Assembly (NCBI GenBank): GCA_049647265.1
Contig: JBARXJ010000063.1
Span: 124,001-188,000, forward strand
Length of the DNA stretch: 64,000 nucleotides
Reading direction: 5' to 3'
Source: JAAURB01 sp049647265
Lineage (GTDB): Bacteria; Cyanobacteriota; Cyanobacteriia; Cyanobacteriales; Microcoleaceae
In this document: positions 26,534 to 36,100 of the stretch, piece by piece
How positions within the stretch are numbered: the stretch's first letter is position 1
Layout of the letters: each line of letters begins with the position of its first letter
Program-made: the position numbers and the translations under genes
Notes under the pieces: generated by a model
Database searches by the model: none
What the model saw: the letters and a program-made list of their open reading frames with translations, nothing else
Told to the model about the DNA's origin: nothing

Positions 26534-27273
26534 AAGCTGACTTCACTGAAACTATCAGCGGTTTAGGTGTGAGACGCTTGAGCGCTTGATCCCAACAAGA
26601 ACATCAGCATCCATTTCAGGTGATGCTCTGTCAAATGTTCTATATGACTCATCGAAATTTAATGGTTGTAGTAATCTACCCCATCTTTAGTTTACCGCTT
26701 TTAATATGATGATATTTCAGGGAATTTACGGATATTACTAAGTATCAAACTTTTCATCAGTGTTCTTTTATGAGGAGCATACATCCGATTAACATCCTTG
26801 GTTTGAGCGGTAAAGGTGCTATAGTATTGGGTAAGTTTTTCAAATTGTCAGGTGCGCACGAGTGTTAAAATAGCATCCTTGTGAAGAATGTAAACGACTC
26901 ATCTACTCAATAGCGAGCAATAAAGCTGATTTAAGATAGAAAACCAACTATCTGACGAGGGCCACAACATTGAATACAATCTCTCTGCCGAGAGAAAGCT
27001 CATTGATGTTGGCAGGTCTGGTCGGTGTACTTCATAATCCATGATTTCCAGTGAGCGGTACACGCGCTGACTTAAAGTCCGGATCAATATTTTCAGTCGG
27101 GGGGATGTTATCAATCATCACTTAAAATATTTAGACTCAGACTTATTGAGCGAACTGATGTTCTAGATCTCACTTAACGATTAAATATTAAACGTGTTGT
27201 TGAGGTCTTTGAAGATAATTGTGTTACGGCCTTAAGCTGAAGCAGGAACCCTTTAAATTTTGCTATCGATACA
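26534..27273. other. 740-base gene-free region
   Basis: Lies between the divergent hybrid kinase and the DHp-EAL gene, so it should hold both promoters. It contains a few short hairpins (for example TCTCT-GCCG-AGAGA at 26982-26995) and one weak minus-strand ORF of 71 codons that has no protein-like features. I see no RNA gene or mobile element; decayed sequence is possible. Confidence 0.4.
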
Positions 27274-28338
27274 ATGACCACTATTCAGGATACAGATCAC
27301 AGTCCCTTAAGCTATTCCCATGAATTTGACTCCAGCTTCTGTTCAATTTCACCCACCGAGGAGTTGAATCAGCAGATTATTCATCATGAACTGCAAACAC
27401 CGCTGACATCCATTCAAGGTGCCCTGAGAATACTGCACTCTGGTCGATTTGGCAGTTTTTCTCAAACCGGTCAACGGTTGCTGGATATTGCCCTAAAAAA
27501 TACTCGTCGTTTAGTTCGTCTGACTCAAGCGATTGAAAATCAATCAACCGACTCAATCACTTGTTTGTCTGCTGAAAATCTATCTCGCCTACGATTAGAA
27601 AACGAGTTAGAAACGGCACTGCTGCGTCAAGAACTGCAACTGTATTATCAACCGATTGTCGCGTTTGAAACCCAAGAGATTATCGGATTTGAAGCACTCA
27701 CCCGATGGCATCATCCCCAACGAGGATGGATTTCTCCCAATGAATTCATTCCGATTGCAGAAGCGACTGGATTAATTGATTCTCTGGGGCTTTGGGTCTT
27801 GGAACAAGCCTGTCGTCAGATGGTGATTTGGCAACAGCAATTTCCCAAAGCCTCTGCTTTAACCATGAGTGTTAATCTTTCCACTTTACAACTGTCTAAT
27901 TCTGATCTGCCTCAACAGATTGAGAGGATTTTACATCAAACCCAGTTAGCACCCCAAAATTTGCGTTTAGAGATTACAGAGAGTGCGTTTTTAGATCATT
28001 CACCGACTGCACTCAAGCGCTTACAAACGCTCAAAGCAATGGGGATTCTACTGTATATTGATGATTTTGGCACGGGATATTCTTCCCTGTCTCGTCTTCA
28101 ACACTGGCCAATTGATGTGATTAAAATTGACAATACGTTTGTCCGAAGCCAGCAATGGACCATGATTCGGGCAATTATGTTACTCGCAGAGAGTTTAAAG
28201 GTTAACGTGATTGTAGAAGGGATTGAAACACCAGAAGACTTGGAGACACTCCAACAACTTGGCTGTCAACAAGGCCAGGGTTACCTGTTTTCAAAGCCTC
28301 TTCCGGCTGATGTTATGAGTCGTCAACTCGCGGGTTAA
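27274..28338 (+). CDS. DHp (HisKA-like)-EAL fusion, c-di-GMP phosphodiesterase
   Basis: 354 residues. Residues about 30-92 look like a histidine-kinase dimerisation/phosphoacceptor domain: HHELQTPLTSIQGAL with His38 in the H-box, then QRLLDIALKNTRRLVRL. No HATPase domain follows; instead an EAL domain runs from about 110 with GFEALTRW, SVNLS, LEITESAFLD, IDDFGTGYSSLSRL, VIKIDNTFV and VEGIETPE all present, so it should hydrolyse c-di-GMP. The DHp part may accept phosphate from a neighbouring kinase or simply dimerise. Near the diguanylate cyclase and kinases. The fusion is unusual. Confidence 0.88.
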   Translation: MTTIQDTDHSPLSYSHEFDSSFCSISPTEELNQQIIHHELQTPLTSIQGALRILHSGRFGSFSQTGQRLLDIALKNTRRLVRLTQAIENQSTDSITCLSAENLSRLRLENELETALLRQELQLYYQPIVAFETQEIIGFEALTRWHHPQRGWISPNEFIPIAEATGLIDSLGLWVLEQACRQMVIWQQQFPKASALTMSVNLSTLQLSNSDLPQQIERILHQTQLAPQNLRLEITESAFLDHSPTALKRLQTLKAMGILLYIDDFGTGYSSLSRLQHWPIDVIKIDNTFVRSQQWTMIRAIMLLAESLKVNVIVEGIETPEDLETLQQLGCQQGQGYLFSKPLPADVMSRQLAG

Positions 28339-28378
28339 AGTCAAGTCAACCTGTCACTCGATGGCTGTTTTACCCAAA

Positions 28379-28753
28379 CTATAGCCAGTCGAAAATCTCA
28401 GCAACTTGCTCTGCAAAATTCATGGGGTCAATCAGCTTAGAGAAAACTGCTTTGACCCCCAGTTCAGTATAGCGAGGTTGCTTTGTGACTTGAGTTTGAG
28501 CCGTCAAAAAAATGACAGGAATATTTTGAGTGACTGGATTTTGTTGTAATTGCTGAACGGTGGTTGGCCCATCCATATCTGGCATCATCACATCAATAAT
28601 GATTGCATCAGGCAAATTCTGTAAGGCACGTTCTAGCCCTTCTCGACCCGATGCAGCCGTAATTACTTGCCAGTCTGTACTCATTTCTAAAGCAATTTGA
28701 AGTAGTTCTCGAATATCTTCTTCATCATCAATGACTAAAATTTGCTTCGTCAT
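28379..28753 (-). CDS. Single-domain response regulator (CheY-like)
   Basis: 124-residue receiver: VIDDEEDIRELL acidic pair, IIIDVMMPDMDG phospho-Asp, FLTAQTQ (Thr) and VFSKLIDP (Lys). Complete and without output domain. Convergent with the DHp-EAL gene (41 bases between stops), so likely part of the same circuit. It could hand phosphate to or from the local kinases. Confidence 0.92.
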   Translation of the reverse strand: MTKQILVIDDEEDIRELLQIALEMSTDWQVITAASGREGLERALQNLPDAIIIDVMMPDMDGPTTVQQLQQNPVTQNIPVIFLTAQTQVTKQPRYTELGVKAVFSKLIDPMNFAEQVAEIFDWL

Positions 28754-28860
28754 AGCGGGCTACAGGACAACAGACAGACACTGAGTTGATTGGGGTCAAC
28801 TTCTGAGTTTAAAGCCTATCGCCTTTTGGGATCAACATCTCAAATTTTTTTTGTGGATTG

Positions 28861-29499
28861 TTAGCGAGACGAGGTGGGTTGTTGATCTAAGTTGGACTGA
28901 GGAAAAGGTTCATCAACAAAACCCAATTCCACCAGTTGTTGATATGCTTTCTGACCTAATTCACGAGTGGGCGCTTGAGAACGCACAATTTGAATTAACA
29001 GCGGCACGGCTAATTCCGGTTGATTTTGGGCCCGGTGAACTAAAGCCAATTGATAGGTGGCATCGTCGCGCATTTGAGCTGTTTCTCGAGCCAGATTACG
29101 GTTTTGGTCAGCAATGCGGTTATTAATACCGGAAAAACTACTGGCCAGTTGCTGATAAAAGTTTGATAACTGGTTAAACACCTGACGAGCTTCTTTCAAC
29201 TTTGAGATCGCTACAGTGTAGTTTTCTTGAGAGAAAGCGCTGCTGGCTTCTTCTAACAACCGTTGTCCTCCTTCGATGCTGAGGAAGCTGTTGTCTAGGT
29301 TCAACGGCCGCATTTCACTCGGATCGGTGGGTTGGAGTTCGGGTATATCATCCTCCATTTCTAGCGTCTCTAATGAGTTCTCAGGAGCGACTTCCTGAGC
29401 GATCGCAAAAGACCCGATCCCTGAAGTAGTAATCATCAGTAAGGGTAAGGAGAAGCCCGTTAAGATATGAAGCAAGCGGTCAGTTCCAGAGGAAAGCAT
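28861..29499 (-). CDS. Exported hypothetical protein with TPR-like helices
   Basis: 212 residues. Residues 1-35 are a signal peptide or anchor (LTGFSLPLLMITTSGIGSFAIAQ). An acidic linker follows, then a helical region (EEASSAFSQENYTVAISKLKEAR, and YQLALVHRAQNQPELAVPLL, split here) reminiscent of TPR hairpins, about 80-195. The C-terminus is polar and rich in Gln and Ser. No catalytic motif. Probably periplasmic protein-protein interaction; I do not recognise the family. Confidence 0.7.
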   Translation of the reverse strand: MLSSGTDRLLHILTGFSLPLLMITTSGIGSFAIAQEVAPENSLETLEMEDDIPELQPTDPSEMRPLNLDNSFLSIEGGQRLLEEASSAFSQENYTVAISKLKEARQVFNQLSNFYQQLASSFSGINNRIADQNRNLARETAQMRDDATYQLALVHRAQNQPELAVPLLIQIVRSQAPTRELGQKAYQQLVELGFVDEPFPQSNLDQQPTSSR

Positions 29500-29650
29500 G
29501 ATTCACGATTGCGCGAGCGCTAAAACGAAAAGGATAATTAAGATGAAAGGATTTTAACACTTTTTAGGCTCATTGCCATCCGCTTTGCCATATTGATTGG
29601 GATTTAGATTAAAGCAACGGATAATTTAGTCACAGATCGCCAAGAGACTC

Positions 29651-29696
29651 AAAAATGCAATATCCAAACTCTGACGATCGCCAGGGTCTGGATATT
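29651..29696 (-). terminator. Probable Rho-independent terminator of cysC
   Basis: Near-perfect 15-base arms (AATATCCAAACTCTG at 29659-29673 against CAGGGTCTGGATATT at 29682-29696) separated by eight bases. On the minus strand the stem starts about 33 bases after the cysC stop and is followed by GCATTTTTG. Confidence 0.6.
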
Positions 29697-29728
29697 ACAT
29701 ACAATTAACTCAATGAATTACACTCTGA

Positions 29729-30274
29729 TTAAGCTGTAACTTTCGCCTGAATGTATCCCATTTCTTCTAATTTACTCAGAACTTTATCCACACTTTCAGA
29801 GAGTTCTTCGAGATCGGTGCGGCATTCTACTTCTGGGTTAGCGGGGGGTTCGTAGGGGTCAGTAATTCCGGTAAATTTCTTAATTTCCCCGGCGCGGGCG
29901 CGTTTGTAAAGTCCTTTAACATCACGATCTTCACAGACATTTAAGGGTGCATTGACAAACACTTCGACAAAGTCACCCACCATTTCACGAACTTCTTCAC
30001 GAATTGCACGGTAGGGAGAGATCGCTGATACTAGGACAATCACACCATTACGAGTTAACAGGTGTGAAACAAAACCAATCCGACGAACATTGATGTCGCG
30101 ATCTTCTTTGCTAAATGTTAATCCTTTGCTCAGGTTTTCGCGAACAATATCACCATCTAAAATTTCTAGTTTGCATTCTCGCTCGCGTAACTGTTTTTCA
30201 ATTTCTGTCGTGATTGTGGTTTTACCTGCCCCACTCAAACCTGTAAACCAAACTGTAACACCTCGGTGTTCCAT
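29729..30274 (-). CDS. cysC: Adenylylsulfate kinase
   Basis: Phosphorylates adenosine 5'-phosphosulfate to PAPS in sulfate activation; cytosolic, 181 residues, normal for CysC. The P-loop is GLSGAGKTT at about 12-20, followed by EILDGDIVRENL, FSKEDRDINVRRIGFVS and FVEVFVNAPLNVCEDRDVKGLY (the last spans the substrate lid), with FTGITDPYEPPANPE near the end. AGGAG upstream of ATG 30274 is a good ribosome-binding site. PAPS made here could feed the sulfotransferase at 58351-59313. Monocistronic, with a likely terminator behind it. Confidence 0.95.
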   Translation of the reverse strand: MEHRGVTVWFTGLSGAGKTTITTEIEKQLRERECKLEILDGDIVRENLSKGLTFSKEDRDINVRRIGFVSHLLTRNGVIVLVSAISPYRAIREEVREMVGDFVEVFVNAPLNVCEDRDVKGLYKRARAGEIKKFTGITDPYEPPANPEVECRTDLEELSESVDKVLSKLEEMGYIQAKVTA

Positions 30275-30650
30275 CGAAATTTTTCTCCTGTTACTCTACA
30301 ATTGCAAACGAATTAAACCATCTCTATTTCAGTCTCAGCCAGATGGGATTAACTGCTGAACTTCTCAACAATTAACGCCTAGTTTTTTGAGCCTGAATGA
30401 CTCCAGTTATACTGGTGTCGCTATTAGGTCGGAATTGTTCTAACCATTCATTCCTATTAAACCAAAAAATCACCTTTGGCTTAACTGAAATCTTCAACTC
30501 CGTCTAAAATGCTTGAATCTTAATCAAGCAGCACCCAAAACTTGACAAAATTACAATGATCGTGCTAGCGAAAACTACACTTAAATCGCGACTTAAGGGT
30601 GATTAGAGCTTCAACAACTCATCAAAAACTAACACGAATTATATCATAAA
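30275..30650. other. 376-base spacer between cysC and the malic enzyme gene
   Basis: Both flanking genes are on the minus strand, so this holds the cysC promoter and the malic-enzyme 3' end. It is AT-rich with no ORF that looks coding, and I see no clear hairpin terminator or RNA motif. Confidence 0.4.
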
Positions 30651-32042
30651 TTAACAACGGGCTAATCCTTCTCGACGAGCGGTATGGGCAACTGCACTGG
30701 CAACCGCTGAAGAAACTCGCGGATCAAATACAGAAGGAACGATATGTTCTGCATCAAGATCGTCGGGATTAATTAATCCAGAAATTGCATTGGCCGCTTC
30801 GAGGAACATTTGGGTGGTTAAATTGGCAACGCGACAGTCTAACGCCCCGCGCAAAATCCCAGGAAATGCCAAAACATTGTTAATTTGGTTAGGATAATCA
30901 CTGCGTCCGGTTGCCATTACCGCCACGTCATCTTTAATCAATTCCGGTTGAATTTCAGGAATGGGGTTCGCCATGGCAAATACAATCGGATCGCGGGCCA
31001 TCGAACGTACCATTTCTGGAGTCACCACACCGGGTACACTCACCCCCATGAAGACATCCGCATCTTTGAGGGCATCGGCTAAATTGCCTTGCATTTCGAC
31101 CGCAAATTCTTGTTTTTGGGAGGTTAAATTAGGGCGACTTTTTGAGATAATTCCTTTAGAATCACACATCACAATTTGACGGACTCCAGCGGTTCTCAAT
31201 AAGCGAGCGATCGCGACCCCTGCCGCCCCTGCACCGTTGAGAACGACCCGGATCTCATCGAGGGACTTTTTCACCAGTTTGAGGGCGTTATTCAGTGCCG
31301 CCAAGCTGACAACGGCTGTACCATGCTGGTCATCATGGAAAATGGGGATATCTAATGCTGCTTGGAGTTTGGCTTCAATTTCAAAGCATCGCGGCGCAGC
31401 AATATCTTCTAAATTCACCCCACCAAATACCGGGGCAATATGTTTGACGGTTTCGACAATGGTATCGGTATCTTGAGTATCTAAACAGATGGGAAAAGCA
31501 TCAATCCCGGCAAATTCTTTAAATAGCATGGCTTTCCCTTCCATCACAGGCAACGCCCCGGCAGGGCCTAAATTGCCTAATCCCAAGACGGCGCTACCAT
31601 CGGTGACAATCGCAACAGTATTTTGTTTAATGGTCAGGTGATACACTTGTTGGGGATCGTCGGCGATCGCCCGACAAACACGACCCACACCCGGCGTATA
31701 AGCCATGGCCAGATCGGCTTGAGAGGTCAGGGGCATCTTACTGTGAATGCTAATCTTACCGTGTTGATGCAGCCTGAAAGTGCGATCGTCAATGGATAAG
31801 ACTTTTAAATCGGCTAAGGATTTAACGGCATTAACAATCAATTCAGCGTGTTCTGTACTGGAAGCATCGACGCTAATATCTCGAATTGTGGTTTTGTGAG
31901 TATGTTCGACTAAGTCAACATGACCTAAATTTCCACCGACTGAAGCGATGGCTTGCATCACTTTAGCAAGCATACCAGCACGGTTTTGCAATTCGACACG
32001 AATGGCGACACTAAAACTAGGATTTGGGGTAAGTTGTACCAT
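30651..32042 (-). CDS. Malic enzyme with N-terminal ACT domain
   Basis: Oxidatively decarboxylates malate to pyruvate, making NAD(P)H. The N-terminal ACT domain (about residues 8-80; VELQNRAGMLAKVMQAIAS) is a likely amino-acid or effector-binding site. The malic-enzyme catalytic part shows LAMAYTPGVGRVCRAI, NTVAIVTDGSAVLGLGNLG, MEGKAMLFKEFAGID, IPIFHDDQHGTA (metal-binding acid residues) and VVLNGAGAAGVAIARLL (Rossmann). Length 463 residues fits ACT-containing bacterial malic enzymes. The cofactor is not certain. Stand-alone gene. Confidence 0.92.
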   Translation of the reverse strand: MVQLTPNPSFSVAIRVELQNRAGMLAKVMQAIASVGGNLGHVDLVEHTHKTTIRDISVDASSTEHAELIVNAVKSLADLKVLSIDDRTFRLHQHGKISIHSKMPLTSQADLAMAYTPGVGRVCRAIADDPQQVYHLTIKQNTVAIVTDGSAVLGLGNLGPAGALPVMEGKAMLFKEFAGIDAFPICLDTQDTDTIVETVKHIAPVFGGVNLEDIAAPRCFEIEAKLQAALDIPIFHDDQHGTAVVSLAALNNALKLVKKSLDEIRVVLNGAGAAGVAIARLLRTAGVRQIVMCDSKGIISKSRPNLTSQKQEFAVEMQGNLADALKDADVFMGVSVPGVVTPEMVRSMARDPIVFAMANPIPEIQPELIKDDVAVMATGRSDYPNQINNVLAFPGILRGALDCRVANLTTQMFLEAANAISGLINPDDLDAEHIVPSVFDPRVSSAVASAVAHTARREGLARC

Positions 32043-32307
32043 AGAGATTAAATTTAATGAGTAAGATTAGCCACCACTGATCCGTAACAGTTTTCCACTC
32101 ACTTATCTGCTAATGAATGACAGGTGGCTTTTCAAGAAACACGTTCGGCGAAGATAAATAGATCTTCTGGTGAGATTGATCGGATTACGGCTATAGCCAG
32201 ATATTGGATAATCTGCACAATAATAGCACGTTGCTTGATGGGACAAACCCGATCTTTTTCTAAGATTTCCTGAGGCGCGAATATTCTCTCTTGCCGTTAA
32301 AAAATTG

Positions 32308-34197
32308 TTATTCGGCTTCGCTGTCTACACTCTCCTCAACGTCTACAGTTTCTGAACTCTCCTCAACGTTGACAGTGGTTGTGTCCTGTTGTTTGATTTC
32401 TAAAGTCCGAACCCGGTTAATGGCAGCAGCTAACTCAAACCGTCGGAATAAAGCAAAATCCCCTTGGGGGAAGGGAGTAATGACATCGAGTCCTTTGGCT
32501 GCGATATCAGCCATCACCCGGTCGATAATTGCGGGTAAAGTTTGTGTCCCATCAATATATTGACGTTTGGCATAAACCATAGCCGACGCGATCGCCCGTA
32601 ATTGATCTTTGGAGACGAGTTGTTCAACACCCGACAAGTTGACTTCTTGCGATCCAAACATCACTTCATCCACATCGCGCACTTTTACCCTCACTTCGCG
32701 CCGTCCTTGCCTAGGATCTAAACTATCTGGCAGGGGAATACGAGGGCGAATGGTACCAAATGTTTCTCCGCCTTCTGGGGTTCGACCGGTGGTATACTCA
32801 CGGGCAATTTCTTTGGCTTTTGCGGTTAATTCGATCGGTTCAAAGTTCTCCATGGCGATCACGGTATCTGCCACATCAAAATAATCTCCGCTACCTCCCA
32901 TTACAAGTATTGTAGATACGCCATAATCGCTATATAACTGACGAACCTTATCAATAAACGGGGTAATGGGTTCTTGATCTTTAGCAATTAAAGCTTGCAT
33001 CCGGCGATCGCGGATCATAAAGTTTGTAGCGGCTGTATCTTCATCCACCAGTAACAGAGGCTGGCTGGCTGTCTCGACAGTGGATAAAACCAGGGTTTCT
33101 AATGCTTCCATGATATTAGCCGCTTGAGAGGTACTGCCGCTGGCATTTTCTGTGGAGAATGCAGTTGTTGATCGGCCTTGAGGCAGTTGATTAATAAACG
33201 GGGAAATATCCACTCCAGCAACGCTACGGCCATCTTCTGCGCGAATTTTTACGGCTTCTGGGTGGGTAACGACAAACTCCCGGCCATCATCCGGGACATG
33301 ATTATAAACCCCTAATTCAATGGCATTAAGTAAGGTCGATTTACCATGATATCCGCCTCCGACAATTAGAGTAATGCCTTGAGGAATTCCCATTCCGGTG
33401 ACTGTCCCGGCGTTGGGGGCTGTTAATTCAACTTGTAAGGCTTCCGGGGACTTAAACGGTATGCTATCGGCATCTAAGGGACGTGGATCGATGCCACTAC
33501 GTCGCGGTAAAATTGCGCCATTGGCAACAAAAGCGACTAACTGTTTTTCGGCTAACTGTTGCCGCAAACTATCGGTATCTTCGGCGGTTTCAACATGACG
33601 TTGACAAGCTTGTTGATCTAAGTTTTGATATTTTAGACTGCGTTCGACAATGGCCGGAATATCATCACAGATCATTTCTGCGGCTTGCCGTCCTAAGATA
33701 TTACGACCTCTGGCGGGTAACCCCACGAAGAAGCGCATTTCAATACCTTTTTCTTTCTTTGCCGGTTGAGGTCTGGCCCGTTGCAAGGCGGGGTTGGCGT
33801 TTGTGGGTTTAGGCGGAGGGGGGACAATATTAACAAAAGAAGCTGACGTTCGATCTAGGATTTCTTGGCCCATTTTTGTGACGGCAAGCATCCCGCTTTT
33901 ACCGATGCCTCGGGGTATACTAATGTCTCTACCTGCTTTGTCAAATTGGCGGATCAAGTAATCTCGCAGTGCAATTTCTCGGATCGAATTGTTGTAGAGT
34001 TCAGGGGGAAAGCCTGCAATATTGGGCGGAATATGGATGCGAAATTTACTAGGCGCAGCGAAGGGATCGCCTTGAACATAATCAATAATCAATGTAAAAT
34101 CTGGAAATTGATAACTTCCTAGAATATCTTTGTAAGCCTTATATCCTCGATTATCGAGGTCGAGTAAGTTTCGACGTAGATCTTCTCTTGTATTCAT
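32308..34197 (-). CDS. ABC-class predicted ATPase (PF09818-like)
   Basis: 629 residues, the "predicted ATPase of the ABC class" family of unknown function, found across bacteria and archaea. Walker A is VGGGYHGKSTLLNAIE at about residues 278-293, Walker B is LLLVDEDTAATNFM. The N-terminus carries LLDLDNRGYKAYKDILGSYQ and the middle RFFVGLPARGRNILGRQA, family hallmarks. The C-terminus ends in an acidic low-complexity tail (EESSETVDVEESVDSEAE) beyond the normal end. Soluble; no transporter membrane segments. Substrate unknown. Confidence 0.88.
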   Translation of the reverse strand: MNTREDLRRNLLDLDNRGYKAYKDILGSYQFPDFTLIIDYVQGDPFAAPSKFRIHIPPNIAGFPPELYNNSIREIALRDYLIRQFDKAGRDISIPRGIGKSGMLAVTKMGQEILDRTSASFVNIVPPPPKPTNANPALQRARPQPAKKEKGIEMRFFVGLPARGRNILGRQAAEMICDDIPAIVERSLKYQNLDQQACQRHVETAEDTDSLRQQLAEKQLVAFVANGAILPRRSGIDPRPLDADSIPFKSPEALQVELTAPNAGTVTGMGIPQGITLIVGGGYHGKSTLLNAIELGVYNHVPDDGREFVVTHPEAVKIRAEDGRSVAGVDISPFINQLPQGRSTTAFSTENASGSTSQAANIMEALETLVLSTVETASQPLLLVDEDTAATNFMIRDRRMQALIAKDQEPITPFIDKVRQLYSDYGVSTILVMGGSGDYFDVADTVIAMENFEPIELTAKAKEIAREYTTGRTPEGGETFGTIRPRIPLPDSLDPRQGRREVRVKVRDVDEVMFGSQEVNLSGVEQLVSKDQLRAIASAMVYAKRQYIDGTQTLPAIIDRVMADIAAKGLDVITPFPQGDFALFRRFELAAAINRVRTLEIKQQDTTTVNVEESSETVDVEESVDSEAE

Positions 34198-34503
34198 TAC
34201 TAAAATCTCGATGAGCGAACTTTTTGCGCTGAGTTCTAAAATCCTGAATTTAATCCACTGGCTGAGTTAAAAGTTTGTCCCCAGCAATGATAGATTATCC
34301 CACAGAGTAACGTAGAGAAAGAAAGGCTTTCCCAAGATGGTTGTTATTATATCAGAAAGTAGATTGTTTACCTCTACAGTGATTACTAAATTTTGATTAA
34401 TCTCGCGATATTTTTTTAATCCAACTTAAATATAAAATATCTGAATTTCTACAATTTTATCATCGTGCTTCACGTTTTATTCTATTTATTATAGAAAATA
34501 AAT
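34198..34503. other. 306-base AT-rich spacer
   Basis: Between the ABC-class ATPase and M28 peptidase genes, both minus strand. Strongly AT-rich, presumably with the ATPase promoter. No ORF, repeat or hairpin terminator stands out. Confidence 0.4.
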
Positions 34504-35544
34504 CTATAGATTTTGAGTTAATAAATCCTGAACAATATTAAGAATGATCTGAGCCGAACCGATAAAAAAGGGTCTATCCAAAGTATCTATAGTATCCGTC
34601 GGTTGATGATAATATGGAGAACGTAACTCAGCCGTATCTGTGATTAAAACAGCCGGAATTCCTTGATACCAAAAAGCGGCATGATCGCTGCGTAAAACAT
34701 CGGGGGTTAGAACGCCTTTAAACGGAACAGGAACAGTTACTATGGGGGGTTTAATGGTTGTATTTGTATTCCATTTTTTAAAGATTTCTAACAGTTCTAA
34801 ATGTTGCGCTTCTCCGACAACGGCTAAGAATTCTCCTTGGTCTGGAGACTCAACGCCTGCTGCTTTTAAAAAAGTATCTACTGTTAACCCAGCCGGATAA
34901 GTTTGACATCCTGGTGTATGGCAAGCATAACCCACCATATCTAAAATAATTACACTATTTAACCGTTCTATATTTTCGGTTTGAGTTAAGAAGGCAAAGC
35001 TACCCAATAGTCCGGTTTCTTCTTGATCAAAGAAAGCTATTTCTAAATTTAAAGGTATTTCAATTGTTGATAATAAACGGCTAATTTCTAATATTACGGA
35101 TAAACCTGTGCCGTTATCGTCTGCTCCCGGAGAATTCAGTACAGTATCATAATGTGCTGCAATTAAAATAGATCCCGCATCCGGATTCGTTCCGAGCTTT
35201 TGCGCCCAAATATTGACCCCGGTTTCAAATGGAAAGAGTTGCGGAGAATAGCCAAATTCTTGTAACTGATTAACTAAATAATCGCGAATATAAGCCCGGT
35301 CAAAATCACTATATCGTTCTCCGATAATTTCTTCTAAATAACCATAGAGTTGTTGACTATCAATTTGAAGATTAGGCTTAATTTTACTTTCTAGCGGTTG
35401 ATTCTCTTCTATAATTTCTGAGGTAACAGTAGAATTATCGGCTGAATTTAATTGTAATTGAATAGAGTTTCTCGGATAAAATAAACCCAGGATTAATCCA
35501 GAAATAATAATTAAAAATAATACAGATAAAATTAGTCTTTTCAT
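34504..35544 (-). CDS. Membrane-anchored M28 zinc metallopeptidase
   Basis: M28-family aminopeptidase-like protein of 346 residues. N-terminal hydrophobic helix (LILSVLFLIIISGLILGLF) anchors it outside the cytoplasm. Metal ligands are visible as AHYDTV (His, and Asp), SPGADDNGTG (bridging Asp), FDQEETGLLGS (Glu), IILDMVGYA (Asp) and SDHAAFWYQG (His). The frame opens with a TTG at 35547; the ATG at 35544 overlaps the preceding stop as TGATG. Cotranscribed with the coiled-coil gene upstream. Substrate unknown. Confidence 0.9.
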   Translation of the reverse strand: MKRLILSVLFLIIISGLILGLFYPRNSIQLQLNSADNSTVTSEIIEENQPLESKIKPNLQIDSQQLYGYLEEIIGERYSDFDRAYIRDYLVNQLQEFGYSPQLFPFETGVNIWAQKLGTNPDAGSILIAAHYDTVLNSPGADDNGTGLSVILEISRLLSTIEIPLNLEIAFFDQEETGLLGSFAFLTQTENIERLNSVIILDMVGYACHTPGCQTYPAGLTVDTFLKAAGVESPDQGEFLAVVGEAQHLELLEIFKKWNTNTTIKPPIVTVPVPFKGVLTPDVLRSDHAAFWYQGIPAVLITDTAELRSPYYHQPTDTIDTLDRPFFIGSAQIILNIVQDLLTQNL

Positions 35545-36095
35545 CAAGGAGATTCAGAATTCCAATTCATCGTTTTATTTTCCACAGCCCAGTGATTTTC
35601 CTGACGTACCATAACTAGAAAGTTTAATTCATCTGCTTTGATTAATTGAGGATGGGGCGGTAACCAGGGATAGAGTTGTGGCTGATAATTCTGGCTAGTT
35701 TGCTTTAGAGTTTGTAGTTGTTGTTGTAACTCAATAACCCTTTGATTAATTTCTTCAGCTTGCTGACAAATAGATGGCCAGGATTGACGGGCTTGAATGC
35801 GATAAATTTGGGTTTGTTTGACAATCATTTGTGTTCGTTTTTTCTTCAGCCGAACCCGAGTCATTCTCAGATTTTGATTTAACTCTTTGAGATTAACAGA
35901 CCAATGAGTAAGCTGTTCGGTGGCTTGCTGCTGAAACTGATCTAATGCTTCGGGGGAATTGTCTTCTGGAAACATTAACTCCACTTGAAAAGCGGAACGT
36001 TGACGGCATAAAATATTATATTCAGCTTGAATTTGCTCAACTTCTTCTTTGAGTTTATTCCATTCAGATTGTAGTTCTTGTAAATCTTGAGTCAT
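35544..36095 (-). CDS. Coiled-coil protein of unknown function
   Basis: 183 residues, almost entirely alpha-helical with heptad-like Leu/Gln patterns (LQSEWNKLKEEVEQIQAEY, and VIELQQQLQTLKQT). The C-terminus contains PQLYPWLPPHPQLIKADEL. No signal peptide or catalytic motif. Its stop overlaps the M28 peptidase start by one base (TGATG), which implies coupled translation and perhaps a functional link. Family unknown to me. Confidence 0.7.
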   Translation of the reverse strand: MTQDLQELQSEWNKLKEEVEQIQAEYNILCRQRSAFQVELMFPEDNSPEALDQFQQQATEQLTHWSVNLKELNQNLRMTRVRLKKKRTQMIVKQTQIYRIQARQSWPSICQQAEEINQRVIELQQQLQTLKQTSQNYQPQLYPWLPPHPQLIKADELNFLVMVRQENHWAVENKTMNWNSESP

Positions 36096-36100
36096 TGGTT

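Noticed and set aside
26899..27114. 71-codon ORF in the long spacer
   Set aside because: Composition unlike a protein, no ribosome-binding site, no recognisable motif.
28851..29126. Plus-strand ORF opposite the exported hypothetical gene
   Set aside because: Lies wholly inside a better-supported minus-strand gene with a signal peptide.
33483..33812. 109-codon plus-strand ORF in the ABC-class ATPase gene
   Set aside because: Antisense to a conserved long gene; no independent evidence.
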